This document shows positions 1 through 9,260 of a stretch of DNA of 64,000 nt, piece after piece. Where the stretch lies: the NCBI RefSeq assembly GCF_016706325.1, contig NZ_JADJJX010000001.1:1116001-1180000 (forward strand), given 5' to 3'. The position numbers were made by a program, and so were the translations under genes. The notes under the pieces were generated by a model. The model made no database searches. It was not told the origin of the DNA and saw nothing but the letters and a program-made list of their open reading frames with translations. Source of the DNA: Methanothrix sp. GTDB lineage: Archaea > Halobacteriota > Methanosarcinia > Methanotrichales > Methanotrichaceae. Positions within the stretch are counted from its first letter, which is position 1. The number at the start of each line of letters is the position of its first letter.

Positions 1-549
1 GCAGCTCTGAAAAGTTGCAAGCAGGTCTTCGTTCCCGGTGAACTGGCAGCAGAGCTGGCCGGGCTCTACTCCACCCCCCAGATCCTGGACTTTCCCATGA
101 TCCAGGACAAGAGGGAGCTGGAGAGGATCTGGCGGGAGAATGCAGGGATCATCGCCCAGGAGGCTTGCTTTAGCCCGGTGGGCTTTGCCTGCATTGGCGA
201 CGTGAATACATTCTCCACCTTCAGCCATCTGAAGAGGGTGATAGAGGAGATCTACCCGGAGATCGAGATCCAGACCATCCCCGGGGTGGGAGTGGTCCCC
301 GCTTTGGCCTCCAGATTCAGCGTCCTCCTGGAGAGATCCTTCCTGGTCTCGGACGGCTCTCCAGTGCAGTCGGTGATCAGGATAAAGGCGACAAGGCCCA
401 AGGAGCTGGCAGAAGAGCTGCGAGGAGAGGGGTACGAGGATTTCACCCTGGGCAGCAGGCTCTTCACCCCGGAGGAGAGGATCGTCCGGGGGGAGATGCC
501 GGAGAGGAGCGAGTACTTCAGCGTCCTTCTCGCCCAGAGGAGACCATGA
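1..549 (+). CDS. cbiL: Cobalt-factor II C20-methyltransferase CbiL, 5' truncated by window edge
   Basis: The reading frame is open from base 1, so the N-terminus lies outside the window. What remains is the C-terminal two thirds of a tetrapyrrole (TP) methylase. It keeps a PGV-like loop ([16 protein letters not shown]) of the kind that closes the SAM and substrate pocket, and a GDVNTFSTF segment typical of CbiL/CobI. CbiL transfers a methyl group from SAM to C20 of the cobalt-containing tetrapyrrole in the anaerobic cobalamin pathway. The stop overlaps the start of cbiF by 4 bases (ATGA), indicating translational coupling. The CbiL assignment rests on the position beside cbiF and on these motifs; the family level is very secure. 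Confidence 0.88.
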   Translation, partial: AALKSCKQVFVPGELAAELAGLYSTPQILDFPMIQDKRELERIWRENAGIIAQEACFSPVGFACIGDVNTFSTFSHLKRVIEEIYPEIEIQTIPGVGVVPALASRFSVLLERSFLVSDGSPVQSVIRIKATRPKELAEELRGEGYEDFTLGSRLFTPEERIVRGEMPERSEYFSVLLAQRRP

Positions 550-1256
550 AGATCTATTTCGTGGGAGCAGGTCCGGGCGATCCGGAGCTGATCACAGTCA
601 AGGGCAAGAGGCTCTTGGAGGAGGCGGATCTGGTGGTGTACGCCGGCTCTCTGGTCAACCCCCAGCTCCTGGAGGGGCTGCGGGCGGACAAGCTGGATAG
701 CAATGGACTCTCCATTGAGCAGACTCAGGCAGAGATGCTCCGCTCTCTGCGGGCGGGAAAGAAGGTGGTGCGGCTGCACAGCGGCGACCCCTCAATCTAT
801 GGGGCCATATTGGAGCAGATGAAGCCCTTAGAGGAGATGGGGATCGAGGTGGAGGTGGTTCCCGGGGTCTCCTCCCTCTTCGCCGCCGCCGCCGCCCTGA
901 AGACCCAGCTCACCCTCAAAGGGGTCTCCGAATCTCTGATCCTGACCAGGCCTGCCGGAGCCACCCTGGAGAGGGATGAGCTGCCCGCTCTGGGCCGATT
1001 GGGGACGACCATGGCCATATTTTTAGGCATCGACAGGATCAGGGATATAGTCCGCTCCCTGGACCGGCCCGGGAATACACCAGTGGCAGTGGTCTATCAT
1101 GCCTCCTGGCCGGACCAGAAGATCCTGTGCGGAACCCTGGACGATATCGCCGATAAGGTGGAGGAGGAGGGGATAGAGCGCAGCGCTCTCATACTGGTGG
1201 GGGATGTGTTGAGGAGGACGGGATACAGGAGGTCACACCTATACCGGAGCCGCTGA
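546..1256 (+). CDS. cbiF: Cobalt-precorrin-4 C11-methyltransferase CbiF
   Basis: The 236-residue protein begins with the TP-methylase signature [15 protein letters not shown]. It continues with VYAGSLVNP, the [11 protein letters not shown] loop and the [14 protein letters not shown] substrate loop, all characteristic of CbiF/CobM. It methylates C11 of cobalt-precorrin-4 using SAM in the cytoplasm. Length is close to the usual 250. It overlaps cbiL by ATGA at its start. Its own TGA stop overlaps the proposed CTG start of cbiG. No internal disruption is seen. Confidence 0.95.
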   Translation: MKIYFVGAGPGDPELITVKGKRLLEEADLVVYAGSLVNPQLLEGLRADKLDSNGLSIEQTQAEMLRSLRAGKKVVRLHSGDPSIYGAILEQMKPLEEMGIEVEVVPGVSSLFAAAAALKTQLTLKGVSESLILTRPAGATLERDELPALGRLGTTMAIFLGIDRIRDIVRSLDRPGNTPVAVVYHASWPDQKILCGTLDDIADKVEEEGIERSALILVGDVLRRTGYRRSHLYRSR

Positions 1257-2134
1257 AGTCCCTGGCTATACTGCTCTTCCCCCGGGACAGGGATAAGGGG
1301 GAGAGGATCGCTCAGGCCCTGAGCGATCGATATCAGTCTACTATAATCCTCTACGAGGAGGGGAGGATGAAGAGGCTCTTGGAGAGGTACGATCTATTGG
1401 TGGCGATCATGGCAGTGGGGATTGTGACCAGAAGCCTCTGCCGCCACCTGCAGGACAAATGGCGGGACCGGCCAGTGGTGGCAGTCGACTCCGCCCTGAG
1501 ATGTGCTGTGCCGGTGGTGGGGGGCCACCATGGGGCCAACGATCTGGCCCTCCACCTGGCGGAGGGGCTTGGCCTATATCCGGCTATAACCACTGCCACT
1601 GACGCCTCCGGCCGGCCCTGCCTGGAGAGCGTGGCCCGGCGGCTGAATGCCTCTGTGCTGAACAGGAGCTCCTCCAAGGCGATCAACCTCGCCTTCCTGA
1701 GGGAGGATGTGCCGGTATTGAGGCTGAAGGGCCCCAGGATCCTGCTGGTGGATGAGGATGTAGCAGTGCTCAAGGGCAAAGGGCTGGTCTTGGGGGTGGG
1801 AGCAAGAAAGGGCATATCCCCGGATGAGGTTCTGGAGGCGGTGGACCGGGCCCTGGAGGAGTGCGGCAGGAGAAGGGAGGAGATAGCATTTCTGGCCAGC
1901 GCCTGGATCAAAAGGGAGGAAGAGGGCCTGCTGAGGGCAGCGGGGGCTCTGGATAGGGAGATCATCTTTCTCTCCCGGGAGGAGCTCAACTCCCAAAAGC
2001 CGACCACCCCCTCCCGGGCGGAGGATCTGGGGCTGGCGGGGGTGGCTGAGCCCGCCGTCCTCGCCCTGGCGGAGAGGCTCATCCTCCCTAAGAGGGCCTA
2101 CGGCAGGGTGACCATCGCCATCGGGGAGAATTGA
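1253..2134 (+). CDS. cbiG: Cobalt-precorrin 5A hydrolase CbiG, probable CTG start
   Basis: CbiG opens the ring lactone of cobalt-precorrin-5A, releasing acetaldehyde. The C-terminal domain is clear ([13 protein letters not shown] near the middle, typical of the CobE/GbiG C-domain), and the central part has the [19 protein letters not shown] and [12 protein letters not shown] motifs. The first ATG in frame is at 1367, but the frame upstream is open and encodes the expected N-terminal strand ([18 protein letters not shown]). No ATG, GTG or TTG exists there. A CTG at 1253 overlaps the cbiF stop and has GGAG 4 bases upstream, so I start here. The downstream ATG would delete about 38 residues of the N-domain. 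Confidence 0.85.
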   Translation: MKSLAILLFPRDRDKGERIAQALSDRYQSTIILYEEGRMKRLLERYDLLVAIMAVGIVTRSLCRHLQDKWRDRPVVAVDSALRCAVPVVGGHHGANDLALHLAEGLGLYPAITTATDASGRPCLESVARRLNASVLNRSSSKAINLAFLREDVPVLRLKGPRILLVDEDVAVLKGKGLVLGVGARKGISPDEVLEAVDRALEECGRRREEIAFLASAWIKREEEGLLRAAGALDREIIFLSREELNSQKPTTPSRAEDLGLAGVAEPAVLALAERLILPKRAYGRVTIAIGEN

Positions 2135-2135
2135 G

Positions 2136-3539
2136 ATGAATATGCATCCAGAAGGCAGGCTCTCGATCGTTGGCATCGGGCCGGGGGAGGCCTCTCTCCG
2201 CACCCTGGCTGCAGTGGAGGCCATAAAGGGAGCGGATTATGTTGTCGGCTACCGGCCCTATCTGAAGCTCATAGAAGATCTCCTGCCGGGAAAGGAGGTC
2301 TACTCCAGCGGCATGAGAGGGGAGGTGGACAGGGTCCGGGCGGCTTTGGATCTGCTCGATCGAGGCTCTGTAGCCCTGGTCAGCTCAGGAGATGCCAATG
2401 TCTATGGCATGGCCGGCCTGGGCCTGGAGATGGCAGAGCATCCGGCAGAGGTGGAGGTGGTCCCGGGGGTCACATCATTCACCGCCGCTGCCTGCCGGGC
2501 CGGCCTGCTCTTCCGGGAGTGCGTGGCAGTGATCAGCCTCAGCGATCTTCTCACCCCCTGGGAGGGGATCGAGGGGAGATTGCGCCAGGCAGCAGATCAT
2601 GGGATGCCCGTCGCCCTCTACAACCCTCAGAGCAAGAGACGGGACTGGCAGCTCTTGCGCGCCCTTGATATCTACCAGGATAGGGATCTTCTGGTGGCAA
2701 AGGGGGTGGGCAGAGAGGGAGAGAGGATCTTCTGGAGCACTGCCAGCCGCCTGCTGGAGAGCGAATCGCTGCGGGAGGAGATCGATATGACCACGGTCAT
2801 CATCCTGCCCGGAAGGGGCTGCCACCGGGGAGAGGCCGCCCCCCGGTCGCTGATCAATCTGGTGGGAACCGGCCCCGGAGGCAGGGACAGCCTCACTGCA
2901 GAGGCCCAGGCCATCCTCAGCTCCTCTGAGAAGCTCCTGGGAGCAGAGCGCTACCTGGAGCTCATCGGGGACTTTCCCGGGGAGAAGCTGGCCCATGCCG
3001 GCCCCTGCCCGGAGAGGTCCTATGCCCGCTTCCAGGAGGCGGCCAGGCTCGCCCGCTCGGGTAAGAGGGCCAGCATCCTCACCGGCGGCGACCCGAGCAT
3101 CTTCTCCGCTGGCTGGCGGATCATGGAGCTGGCAGATGATCGGCTGCCAGTTCACATCTCCCCCGGAGTGAGCGCCTTCTCATCTGTGGCGGCGAGAGCA
3201 GGAGCCCCGCTCTGCGGAGACTTCGCCCTTCTCTCCCGGCCGGATGATCCGGCAGCACCATCGCTGCTGGCAGCAGCCGGTTTTGGGGTGGTGGTCTACA
3301 ATGTGAGGGGTCACGAGCTCCTGCCCCTCCTCCAGGATCTGGAGCCGGAGAGGGCGGTGGCCCTGGCGCGGGATGTGGCCCGGAGGGGGGAGGAGATGAT
3401 AATAATGAGAGCGGAAGAGATGATAAATATCAGGCCGTCGGGCTTCCGGTTCACCCTCCTTATATCCTGCCCCCGGGCAGAGATTAGAGAGGGCAGGATC
3501 ATCGCCAAGAGAGGATACGATACCAAATACAGCTATTAG
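2136..3539 (+). CDS. cbiH: Tandem TP-methylase: CbiH (C17-methyltransferase) fused to a second CbiH-like domain
   Basis: At 467 residues this is about twice a normal CbiH. The first domain (about 1-235) starts SIVGIGPGEASLRTLAAVEA, with YRPYLKLI, SSGDANVYGMAGL and VPGVTSFTAAACRAG. These are canonical for CbiH, which methylates C17 and contracts the ring. The second domain (about 238-467) repeats the same plan: INLVGTGPGGRDSLTAEA, TGGDPSIFSAGW, SPGVSAFSSVAARAG. It is more diverged, and its substrate is not evident. It lies between cbiG and cbiC with a 1-base gap from cbiG. Either both halves act on C17 or the second half has another role; the fusion itself is plainly continuous. Confidence 0.88.
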   Translation: MNMHPEGRLSIVGIGPGEASLRTLAAVEAIKGADYVVGYRPYLKLIEDLLPGKEVYSSGMRGEVDRVRAALDLLDRGSVALVSSGDANVYGMAGLGLEMAEHPAEVEVVPGVTSFTAAACRAGLLFRECVAVISLSDLLTPWEGIEGRLRQAADHGMPVALYNPQSKRRDWQLLRALDIYQDRDLLVAKGVGREGERIFWSTASRLLESESLREEIDMTTVIILPGRGCHRGEAAPRSLINLVGTGPGGRDSLTAEAQAILSSSEKLLGAERYLELIGDFPGEKLAHAGPCPERSYARFQEAARLARSGKRASILTGGDPSIFSAGWRIMELADDRLPVHISPGVSAFSSVAARAGAPLCGDFALLSRPDDPAAPSLLAAAGFGVVVYNVRGHELLPLLQDLEPERAVALARDVARRGEEMIIMRAEEMINIRPSGFRFTLLISCPRAEIREGRIIAKRGYDTKYSY

Positions 3540-3541
3540 AT

Positions 3542-4186
3542 TTGATTGATATGATGGAGAACTATACCGATATTGGGGCCAGCACGCCAGAAGGGATAAA
3601 GATAAGCAGAAAGAGCCGGGAGCTGATATCCGCTCTGATAGGAGACCGGAGCCCCGAGGACAGGATCGTCCAGAGATGTGTCATCGCCACCGGCGACCAG
3701 AGCGTTGCCGGGATCATGAGATTCCAGCATGAGCCCTTTCAGGCCGGCCTGCGGGCCCTGGAACGGGGCGCTCCCATCTTCGTGGATATCAGGATGGTCC
3801 AGGCAGGGGTGCTGAAGAAAGGGCACAGCAGCCCCATAGAGGCCTTCATCGATCGGGGAGATGAGCTGGCTGCGGCATCCCTGGGGACCACCCGCACCTC
3901 TGCCGGGGTGATGGCCCTGCAGGAGAGGCTCTCTGGATCGATAGTGGTGATAGGAAATGCCCCCTCCGCCCTGATGACACTGTGCGAACTCATGGAGTCG
4001 GGACGGGCGCAGCCCGACCTGGTGGTGGGGGTTCCGGTGGGCTTTGTCAATGCCCTGGAGAGCAAAGAGAGGCTAAGGGAGATAGCTGTGCCCTCCATAT
4101 CCACAGTCGGCACCCGTGGCGGGACCCCTATCGCTGTGGCAGCCCTAAATGAGATCATAAACGCCTATGCCCGAGAGAGAGCCTGA
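3542..4186 (+). CDS. cbiC: Cobalt-precorrin-8 methylmutase CbiC
   Basis: CbiC moves the methyl group from C11 to C12 to give cobyrinate. The 214-residue sequence shows the family pattern: IVQRCVIATGDQS near residue 43, a central FVDIRMVQAG, TTRTSAGVMAL, VVIGNAPSAL and VGVPVGFVNALESKE, ending with the conserved TRGGTPIAVAALNEI. The catalytic His is probably the one in KKGHSSPI, as expected for the family. The frame can start at TTG 3542, ATG 3551 or ATG 3554; the ATGs give the usual length. It overlaps cbiD by 20 bases. Confidence 0.95.
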   Translation: MIDMMENYTDIGASTPEGIKISRKSRELISALIGDRSPEDRIVQRCVIATGDQSVAGIMRFQHEPFQAGLRALERGAPIFVDIRMVQAGVLKKGHSSPIEAFIDRGDELAAASLGTTRTSAGVMALQERLSGSIVVIGNAPSALMTLCELMESGRAQPDLVVGVPVGFVNALESKERLREIAVPSISTVGTRGGTPIAVAALNEIINAYARERA

Positions 4187-5192
4187 GATCATAGCCGATC
4201 CGGTCAGCGGCTTTGGCATACCCCTCTCCTGGATCAGATCCTCCCCCGACCCCGGAGCTCTGGAGAAGGTCCTCTCGGGCAGATGGACCATCCTCTCCAG
4301 CGGCCAGCTATTGAAGCGAGGCCTGACCACGGGGACTGTGGCCTCTGCTGCTGCGAAAGGGGCAGTGATATCCCTGCTCCGGCCAACAGAGAGCCTGGTG
4401 GTGATGACCCCGGCCGGAATCCCGGTCATGCTCCCTGTCAGGGCGGAGAATGGCCATTGCACTGCCCGCAAGGACGGAGGGGACCATCAGTCCGATGTCA
4501 CCGCCGGCCTGGAGATATGTGCATGGGCAAGACCGTCTGAGGAGACGCTTCTCTTTGCCGGGGAGGGGATAGGGAACATAGGAGCAGGCGGCCTGTGCGA
4601 CCAGATCGGCCGCCCGGCCATAAGCCCCTCCGCCAGGGAGCAGATCATGCTGGCGATATCTGAGGGCTGCGAGGAGGCGGGGATTGAGCATGTGCAGGTG
4701 GAGATCTATGTCCCCCGAGGAGAGGAGATCGCCCGCAAGACCCTCAACCCCAGACTGGGGATAACAGGAGGCATATCCATCCTCGGCTCGACTGGATTTG
4801 TGGAGCCCTGGAATGAGCATCTGATCGGGGAGAGGGCAGAGGAGCTGAAAGGGGCGAAGAGGGTGGTGGTCAGCACGGGCAGGACCGGGCTCAAGTTCAG
4901 CCGGATTCTCTTTCCCGATCATGAAGCAGTCCTCATGGGAAGCCAGCTGAACCGGCTGGAGTTTGCCCCCGATCAGGAGAGCATCCTATGCGGCCTTCCC
5001 GCCCTGATACTCAAATGGGCCTGGCCGGAGATACTGAGGAACACGGGCTACAACACTGTGGCGGAGATGGTGGAGAGGGAGCCTGGGCATGAGAACATCG
5101 CACTGGGATTGAGAAGGGCCAAGGAGAGGCTGCCCCACACCCGCATCGTCCTGCTCCATAGGGATGGAAGGATCCTGAGGGAGGCCCTATGA
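4167..5192 (+). CDS. cbiD: Cobalt-precorrin-5B C1-methyltransferase CbiD
   Basis: CbiD methylates C1 of cobalt-precorrin-5B. The diagnostic N-terminal motif LKRGLTTGTVASAAAKGAV is at about residue 50. It is followed by KDGGDHQSDVTAGLEI and then GEGIGNIGAGGLC, LGITGGISILGSTGFVEPW and VSTGRTGLKFSR. There is an N-terminal extension of about 45 residues relative to many bacterial CbiD. The start overlaps the end of cbiC and the stop overlaps cbiE (ATGA), so the operon is continuously coupled. Confidence 0.94.
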   Translation: MPEREPEIIADPVSGFGIPLSWIRSSPDPGALEKVLSGRWTILSSGQLLKRGLTTGTVASAAAKGAVISLLRPTESLVVMTPAGIPVMLPVRAENGHCTARKDGGDHQSDVTAGLEICAWARPSEETLLFAGEGIGNIGAGGLCDQIGRPAISPSAREQIMLAISEGCEEAGIEHVQVEIYVPRGEEIARKTLNPRLGITGGISILGSTGFVEPWNEHLIGERAEELKGAKRVVVSTGRTGLKFSRILFPDHEAVLMGSQLNRLEFAPDQESILCGLPALILKWAWPEILRNTGYNTVAEMVEREPGHENIALGLRRAKERLPHTRIVLLHRDGRILREAL

Positions 5193-5761
5193 TCATAGTG
5201 GGGGTGGGAATCGGCCCGGGGATGATGACCCAGGAGGCCGGAGAGGCCATCCGACGGGCGAATCTGATCTATGGATCGAGGAGAGCGATAGATCTTGCCT
5301 GTGAGCACATAAGCCCCGGCAGCCGGGTGATGGAGATAGAGGACTACAAGAGCCTCTTCACTCTGCCTGAGGATGCTGTGGTCCTGAGCACCGGGGATCC
5401 CATGCTCTCCGGCCTGGGCTACCTGCCGGGGAGGGTGATACCCGGGATCTCCAGTCTGCAGGTGGCCTGCGCCCGGCTGAAGATCAGCGAGCTGAATGTG
5501 ACTCCCATCACCGTCCACGGCCGGAGAATGGATCCGGAGGCCATAGCCGGAGAGCTTGGCCGGAACAGATCCGTCTTCCTGCTCATCGATGAGCATACCG
5601 ATCTGGAGGGCCTCTGCCAGCACCTGGAGGAGAAGGGGCTGAGAAAGAGTGTGGTCGCTCTCACCGATCTCGGCTATCCCCAGGAGAGGATCGAGAAAGG
5701 GAGCACTGCATCCCCTCCCCGTGCCCCCGGCCTCTCCTGTCTCTTCATCGGCCAGCTCTGA
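5189..5761 (+). CDS. cbiE: Cobalt-precorrin-7 C5-methyltransferase CbiE
   Basis: A single TP-methylase domain of 190 residues with VGVGIGPGMMTQEAGEAI at the start, YGSRRAIDLA, LSTGDPMLSGLGYL and IPGISSLQVACARL. These are the CbiE pattern. It methylates C5. The usual partner CbiT (C15 methylation and decarboxylation) is not encoded after it, so it probably lies upstream of the window. Last gene of the operon; its TGA stop falls inside the first copy of a 21-bp tandem duplication. Confidence 0.92.
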   Translation: MIIVGVGIGPGMMTQEAGEAIRRANLIYGSRRAIDLACEHISPGSRVMEIEDYKSLFTLPEDAVVLSTGDPMLSGLGYLPGRVIPGISSLQVACARLKISELNVTPITVHGRRMDPEAIAGELGRNRSVFLLIDEHTDLEGLCQHLEEKGLRKSVVALTDLGYPQERIEKGSTASPPRAPGLSCLFIGQL

Positions 5762-5799
5762 GCGATAGGGCTTTCCATCTGAGCGATAGGGCTTTCCAT
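5758..5799. repeat. Perfect 21-bp tandem duplication at the cbiE stop
   Basis: Two exact adjacent copies of 21 bases (5758-5778 and 5779-5799, beginning ctgagcgataggg). The first copy contains the cbiE stop. The converging lipoprotein gene ends at 5813, so the duplication fills the whole gap between the genes. Confidence 0.9.
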
Positions 5800-5812
5800 A
5801 TGCGTATCCTCT

Positions 5813-6958
5813 TCAGGGATGACAGCTCTTGCAGGGAAGGTAGCCCTGGCTCTCTGCCTCCTCAGCGCTCAGGAAGGTGATCTTATTCTCCGGTTTGATC
5901 TTCTGGGCAAAGCGGCAGCCGGGCAGATGGTACTTCTTTGAGCTCTTGCTCCCCACGAACTGCCCTACTGGCTCCTCTTCTGCCCTTTCTGAGGACATAT
6001 CCGGACCGGCTGCAGAGATGACCGTCCCTGGCTGGTTATATTCTCTGCCGGGCCAGTCGGCATAATCGGCAGCATCATCATCGATGTCAGGAGCCTTGCT
6101 ATCCGCTTTTAGCTCCTTCTCCAATTGAGCTCCTCCTCGCCTGGCCCCCGTCTCAGCCTTCGATTCATCCGCCTCCTCTCGCTTCTCTTCACTCCCGGAG
6201 GCCTGAAGCTTGGGGGATGGAGATGAGGCTTGAGCATCCTTTGCCTGCCCTCTCTCCTTTCCGCTCCTCTCCTCGCTCCCCGCATCCTCTCTCTTCTCTC
6301 TCTCATACCTCTCCTCTTTGGATGGGCTCTCCCTTTGGATTGACCTTTCAATCTCTTCATATTCATTTGAAGGCCGGCCAGAATAGAGGGTGTGGGCAGT
6401 AGAGGGTGATATCGAAACCCCTGAAGGATTCTTGGGGGAGATCAAATCCATCCTATCCCCTTCCAGGCTACATTTCCTGCTCTCGCTGGCGAGGAGGCCA
6501 GAGGGACCCGATGCCTCCAGGGTGCAGATGTACTCCCCAGGCAGCAGCCTGATGTTCTTGGCGATCTCGAAGCTGTAATCCCGGTTCGGCTCAAGATTCA
6601 GCAGCAGGTACTTAGTGCTGACCACTGAGCTCCTCTTTTGGCGGAGGGTGGTATTGCTGGCAGCAGCATTGCTGATGGTAGCATTGCGGAGGGTGGCATT
6701 GAGCAGAAGGTAAGGAAGGGTGCTATTGCTGGCCAGAGCGGCATCTCCGCGCAGGCTGAACAGATCACCCCTCAGCTCGGGATCGATCTCCATTCTCAGC
6801 TGGCCCGACCACTCTGCCGGCTGCAGATCGGGGACGCTGGCGGATGAGCTATGAAGGGACTGGGAACTCAGATCGATGCAGCCGGTGATGAGGGAGAGTG
6901 CCAGGATAAGCGGAATCAACTGCAGAACGCCACACATTCTAAAAATCTTTATATCCAA
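5813..6958 (-). CDS. Lipoprotein with long charged linker and C-terminal Ada-like zinc-binding domain
   Basis: The N-terminus has a signal peptide with lipobox LSLITGC, so the protein is probably anchored outside the membrane. Residues about 30-200 are a hydrophilic domain of unknown fold rich in Asn and Thr. Residues about 200-320 are low-complexity Glu/Lys/Arg/Ser. The last 45 residues (FVGSKSSKKYHLPGCRFAQ ... YLPCKSC) match the metal-binding Ada-type module with one Cys-x-Phe and a CxxC pair, often seen at the end of secreted nucleases. No nuclease domain is present here. The start could be TTG 6958 or ATG 6937; the latter gives a cleaner signal peptide. Function unknown. Confidence 0.75.
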   Translation of the reverse strand: MDIKIFRMCGVLQLIPLILALSLITGCIDLSSQSLHSSSASVPDLQPAEWSGQLRMEIDPELRGDLFSLRGDAALASNSTLPYLLLNATLRNATISNAAASNTTLRQKRSSVVSTKYLLLNLEPNRDYSFEIAKNIRLLPGEYICTLEASGPSGLLASESRKCSLEGDRMDLISPKNPSGVSISPSTAHTLYSGRPSNEYEEIERSIQRESPSKEERYEREKREDAGSEERSGKERGQAKDAQASSPSPKLQASGSEEKREEADESKAETGARRGGAQLEKELKADSKAPDIDDDAADYADWPGREYNQPGTVISAAGPDMSSERAEEEPVGQFVGSKSSKKYHLPGCRFAQKIKPENKITFLSAEEAESQGYLPCKSCHP

Positions 6959-7056
6959 TTGATCAACCCCTTGATTTCCAGTGGAAAACGAAATCCCTGG
7001 AGCTGCTCTCTATGACAGATGTCACTCCGGGCGCAGGAAGGGGTGAGCCCGGGCGC

Positions 7057-7578
7057 TCACAATAACCGGAGCACACTCAGCAATCCTTCTGCGCAGTCCA
7101 GCAGCTTCTTGAGCCGATCCAGATCGCCCTCCGACCCGATTGCCCCGGAGATCTCATTCAGCCGCGCGATCAATGATGTGCGCAGCAGATCTTTGGCCTC
7201 TGCAACCTCCTTATCCATTCTCTCTTCAGCAATTGCAGCCGCCCTCACAGACCCGTCCGCCCTCTCTGGCGAACCCATCCCCCCGGATGCCTCTGCTCTC
7301 TTTGCCTCCAGAGGACCGCCCCCTCTGCTTTTTTCAGCCGCAGGCGGCCTGTGCATGGGGGCTGGTATATCCTCCCCTGAGGCCGAAAGATCGGACTTCT
7401 CCCCTGCTTCCGGGCTGAGCTCACCTGCAGATGGCCTATCTGGAAATGAGCAAACCGGGCATACTATCTCTCCTTGACAGCGAAATAGAGGCGCGCCGCA
7501 GTCATGATGTGTGGCCAGCATTGTACATCCCCTCTCAAGGAGCCGGGTTATCTTGCTGAGAATCTCATCCTCGTCCAT
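7057..7578 (-). CDS. UPF0148 / autoantigen p27 (SSSCA1)-like zinc-ribbon protein
   Basis: Residues 1-45 carry the family pattern: RLLERGCTMLATHHDCGAPL, then GEIVCPVC. This is a four-Cys zinc ribbon as in UPF0148 and the eukaryotic Sjogren/scleroderma autoantigen 1 family. A disordered Pro/Glu/Ala-rich linker (about 50-105) leads to a C-terminal helical region of about 65 residues. The cellular role in archaea is not established. It is transcribed divergently from the UPF0147 gene, with AT-rich TATA-like sequence (tttaaatac, near 7608) between them. Confidence 0.8.
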   Translation of the reverse strand: MDEDEILSKITRLLERGCTMLATHHDCGAPLFRCQGEIVCPVCSFPDRPSAGELSPEAGEKSDLSASGEDIPAPMHRPPAAEKSRGGGPLEAKRAEASGGMGSPERADGSVRAAAIAEERMDKEVAEAKDLLRTSLIARLNEISGAIGSEGDLDRLKKLLDCAEGLLSVLRLL

Positions 7579-7688
7579 CGGTCATCACCTGTACAACCAC
7601 ATACGTTTAAATACAACGATATATCATCCTTGAGTTGAAGTCAGATAAACATCATAACCTTTTTCCCATAGATATGGGTGGTGGTCAT

Positions 7689-7949
7689 ATGACAGCTGAA
7701 AATGTCCTTAAGCAATGTGTTGAGGTATTAGAGCGTATAATGAGCGATGATGCCGTCCCGAGAAATATCCGCCGCTCTGCAGAGAACGTAAAGAGCATTC
7801 TCATGGATGAGGGTGTGAGCGAGGCGATAAAAGCAGCATCTGCTATTTCCATACTTGATGAGATAAGCAACGATCCCAATATTCCACTTCATACCAGAAC
7901 CCTGATCTGGAATGTTGCCAGCCAGCTTGAGACCATACCCGTAACTTGA
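7689..7949 (+). CDS. UPF0147 family protein
   Basis: An 86-residue all-helical archaeal protein. The conserved core runs LEMIMSDD-like, here [20 protein letters not shown], then [20 protein letters not shown]. This is the UPF0147 signature; no function has been demonstrated to my knowledge. I start at ATG 7689 because GGTGGT lies about 6 bases upstream. An in-frame ATG at 7674 would add five residues. Confidence 0.85.
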   Translation: MTAENVLKQCVEVLERIMSDDAVPRNIRRSAENVKSILMDEGVSEAIKAASAISILDEISNDPNIPLHTRTLIWNVASQLETIPVT

Positions 7950-8028
7950 ATCCCTCTTTTACCAGTTTCAGGTAATATGCTCAAATATGTTTAAATAAAA
8001 AAAAATAGTGATAATCAGGAGTGATGCA

Positions 8029-8058
8029 CAGGCTGACTGCTTACAGGCTGACTGCTTA
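8029..8058. repeat. Perfect 15-bp tandem duplication in a convergent gap
   Basis: Two adjacent exact copies of caggctgactgctta (8029-8043, 8044-8058). They lie in the roughly 300-bp gap between the UPF0147 gene and the end of TFB. A looser repeat of ctccattgcc follows near 8103-8130. I see no gene in this gap. Confidence 0.85.
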
Positions 8059-8246
8059 TATCTCTGGCAAGCTGCAAAGAGAGCGACCGCCTGGCGGATG
8101 GTCTCCATTGCCGGGGTGATCTCCATTGCCTGGGACTTTGTCCCTCCCGGTCAAGCCCGGAGGCCCGATAGTGGCCGGATCAAGGTGGATGCTGATGTCA
8201 TGGCAGCTGAAGGCAAGAACAGAAGTCTGATGGGGGAGATAACCCT

Positions 8247-9260
8247 TCAAAGGATTATCTCTATGTCCAGCTCCTCTGCCAGCTCTTTGTAGCGGTTCCT
8301 GATGGTGACCTCTGTGACTCCCGCCACATCTGCCACCTCGCGCTGTGTGCGCCGGTCCCCGCAGAGGATGGAGGCGATGTAAATCGCTGCTGCGGCCACG
8401 CCCGTGGGCCCGCGCCCGCTGGTGAGCTCTTTTTCTGCTGCCTGACGGAGGATCTCAATTCCCTTTGCCTGCACCTCGCCCTTCAGATTCAGGCCAGAGC
8501 AGAAGCGGGGAATATAGTCGATGGGGCTGGTGGGCATGAGCTTCAAGGCCAGCTCTCGGGATACAAAGCGGTATGTTCTGCCGATCTCTTTTCTCGATAC
8601 CCTGGAAACCTCTGCTATCTCATCCAGGGTGCGGGGTACATTGCACTGTCTGCAGGCGGCATAGAGCGCCGCTGCGGCCACGCCCTCAATGCTCCGTCCC
8701 CGGATCAGGTTCTTGTCCACAGCCTTGCGGTATACGACCGCCGCCGTCTCCCGTACATTTCTGGACAGGCCAAGGGCTGATGCCATCCTGTCCAGCTCAG
8801 ACAGGGCAAAGGCCAAGTTGCGCTCGGTGGCATTGCTGACCCGGATTCGCCTCTGCCATTTCCTCAAACGGTAGAGCTGAGCCCTGTTCTTGGAGGATAT
8901 CGTCTTGCCATATGAGTCCCTGTTCCTCCAGTCTATCATGGTGGAGAGCCCTTTATCATGGATGGTATATGTCATGGGTGCTCCAACCCTCGACCTCTTC
9001 ATGCGCTGATCATGGTCGAAGGCTCTCCATTCCGGCCCTTGATCTATGAAGTTCTCATCGATCACCAGGCCGCAGTCGGAGCAAACCAGTTCTGCCCGTT
9101 CATAGTCCCGTACCAGGGTGTGGCTCTTGCACTCCGGGCACTCGACTGTGAACTTCTCAAACTCGTCTACCTTCTCTTTCTCGCGTCTGAGCCGGGTACG
9201 CTCCTTGAGCTTCTCCGGTCCCGCCCTCTCTATCTCTCTCAGCTTTTCTATTTCTTCCAC
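8247..9260 (-). CDS. tfb: Transcription initiation factor TFB (TFIIB homologue)
   Basis: TFB bridges the TBP-TATA complex and RNA polymerase. Residues about 38-65 form the zinc ribbon ([10 protein letters not shown] ... LVCSDCG). The B-reader region follows ([19 protein letters not shown]). Two cyclin-like repeats follow (about 130-235 and 240-337), each ending in the conserved helices, e.g. [14 protein letters not shown] and [15 protein letters not shown]. The N-terminus carries an unusually long charged lead of about 35 residues. It starts at GTG 9260, inside the end of gar1, with a GGGGAG ribosome site in front; the two genes are coupled. Length 337 is at the upper end of the family. Confidence 0.96.
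   Translation of the reverse strand: MEEIEKLREIERAGPEKLKERTRLRREKEKVDEFEKFTVECPECKSHTLVRDYERAELVCSDCGLVIDENFIDQGPEWRAFDHDQRMKRSRVGAPMTYTIHDKGLSTMIDWRNRDSYGKTISSKNRAQLYRLRKWQRRIRVSNATERNLAFALSELDRMASALGLSRNVRETAAVVYRKAVDKNLIRGRSIEGVAAAALYAACRQCNVPRTLDEIAEVSRVSRKEIGRTYRFVSRELALKLMPTSPIDYIPRFCSGLNLKGEVQAKGIEILRQAAEKELTSGRGPTGVAAAAIYIASILCGDRRTQREVADVAGVTEVTIRNRYKELAEELDIEIIL

Noticed and set aside
8008..8292. A 94-codon plus-strand frame covering the TFB 3' end
   Set aside because: Overlaps the TFB gene, contains the 15-bp tandem repeat, and has no recognisable domain.
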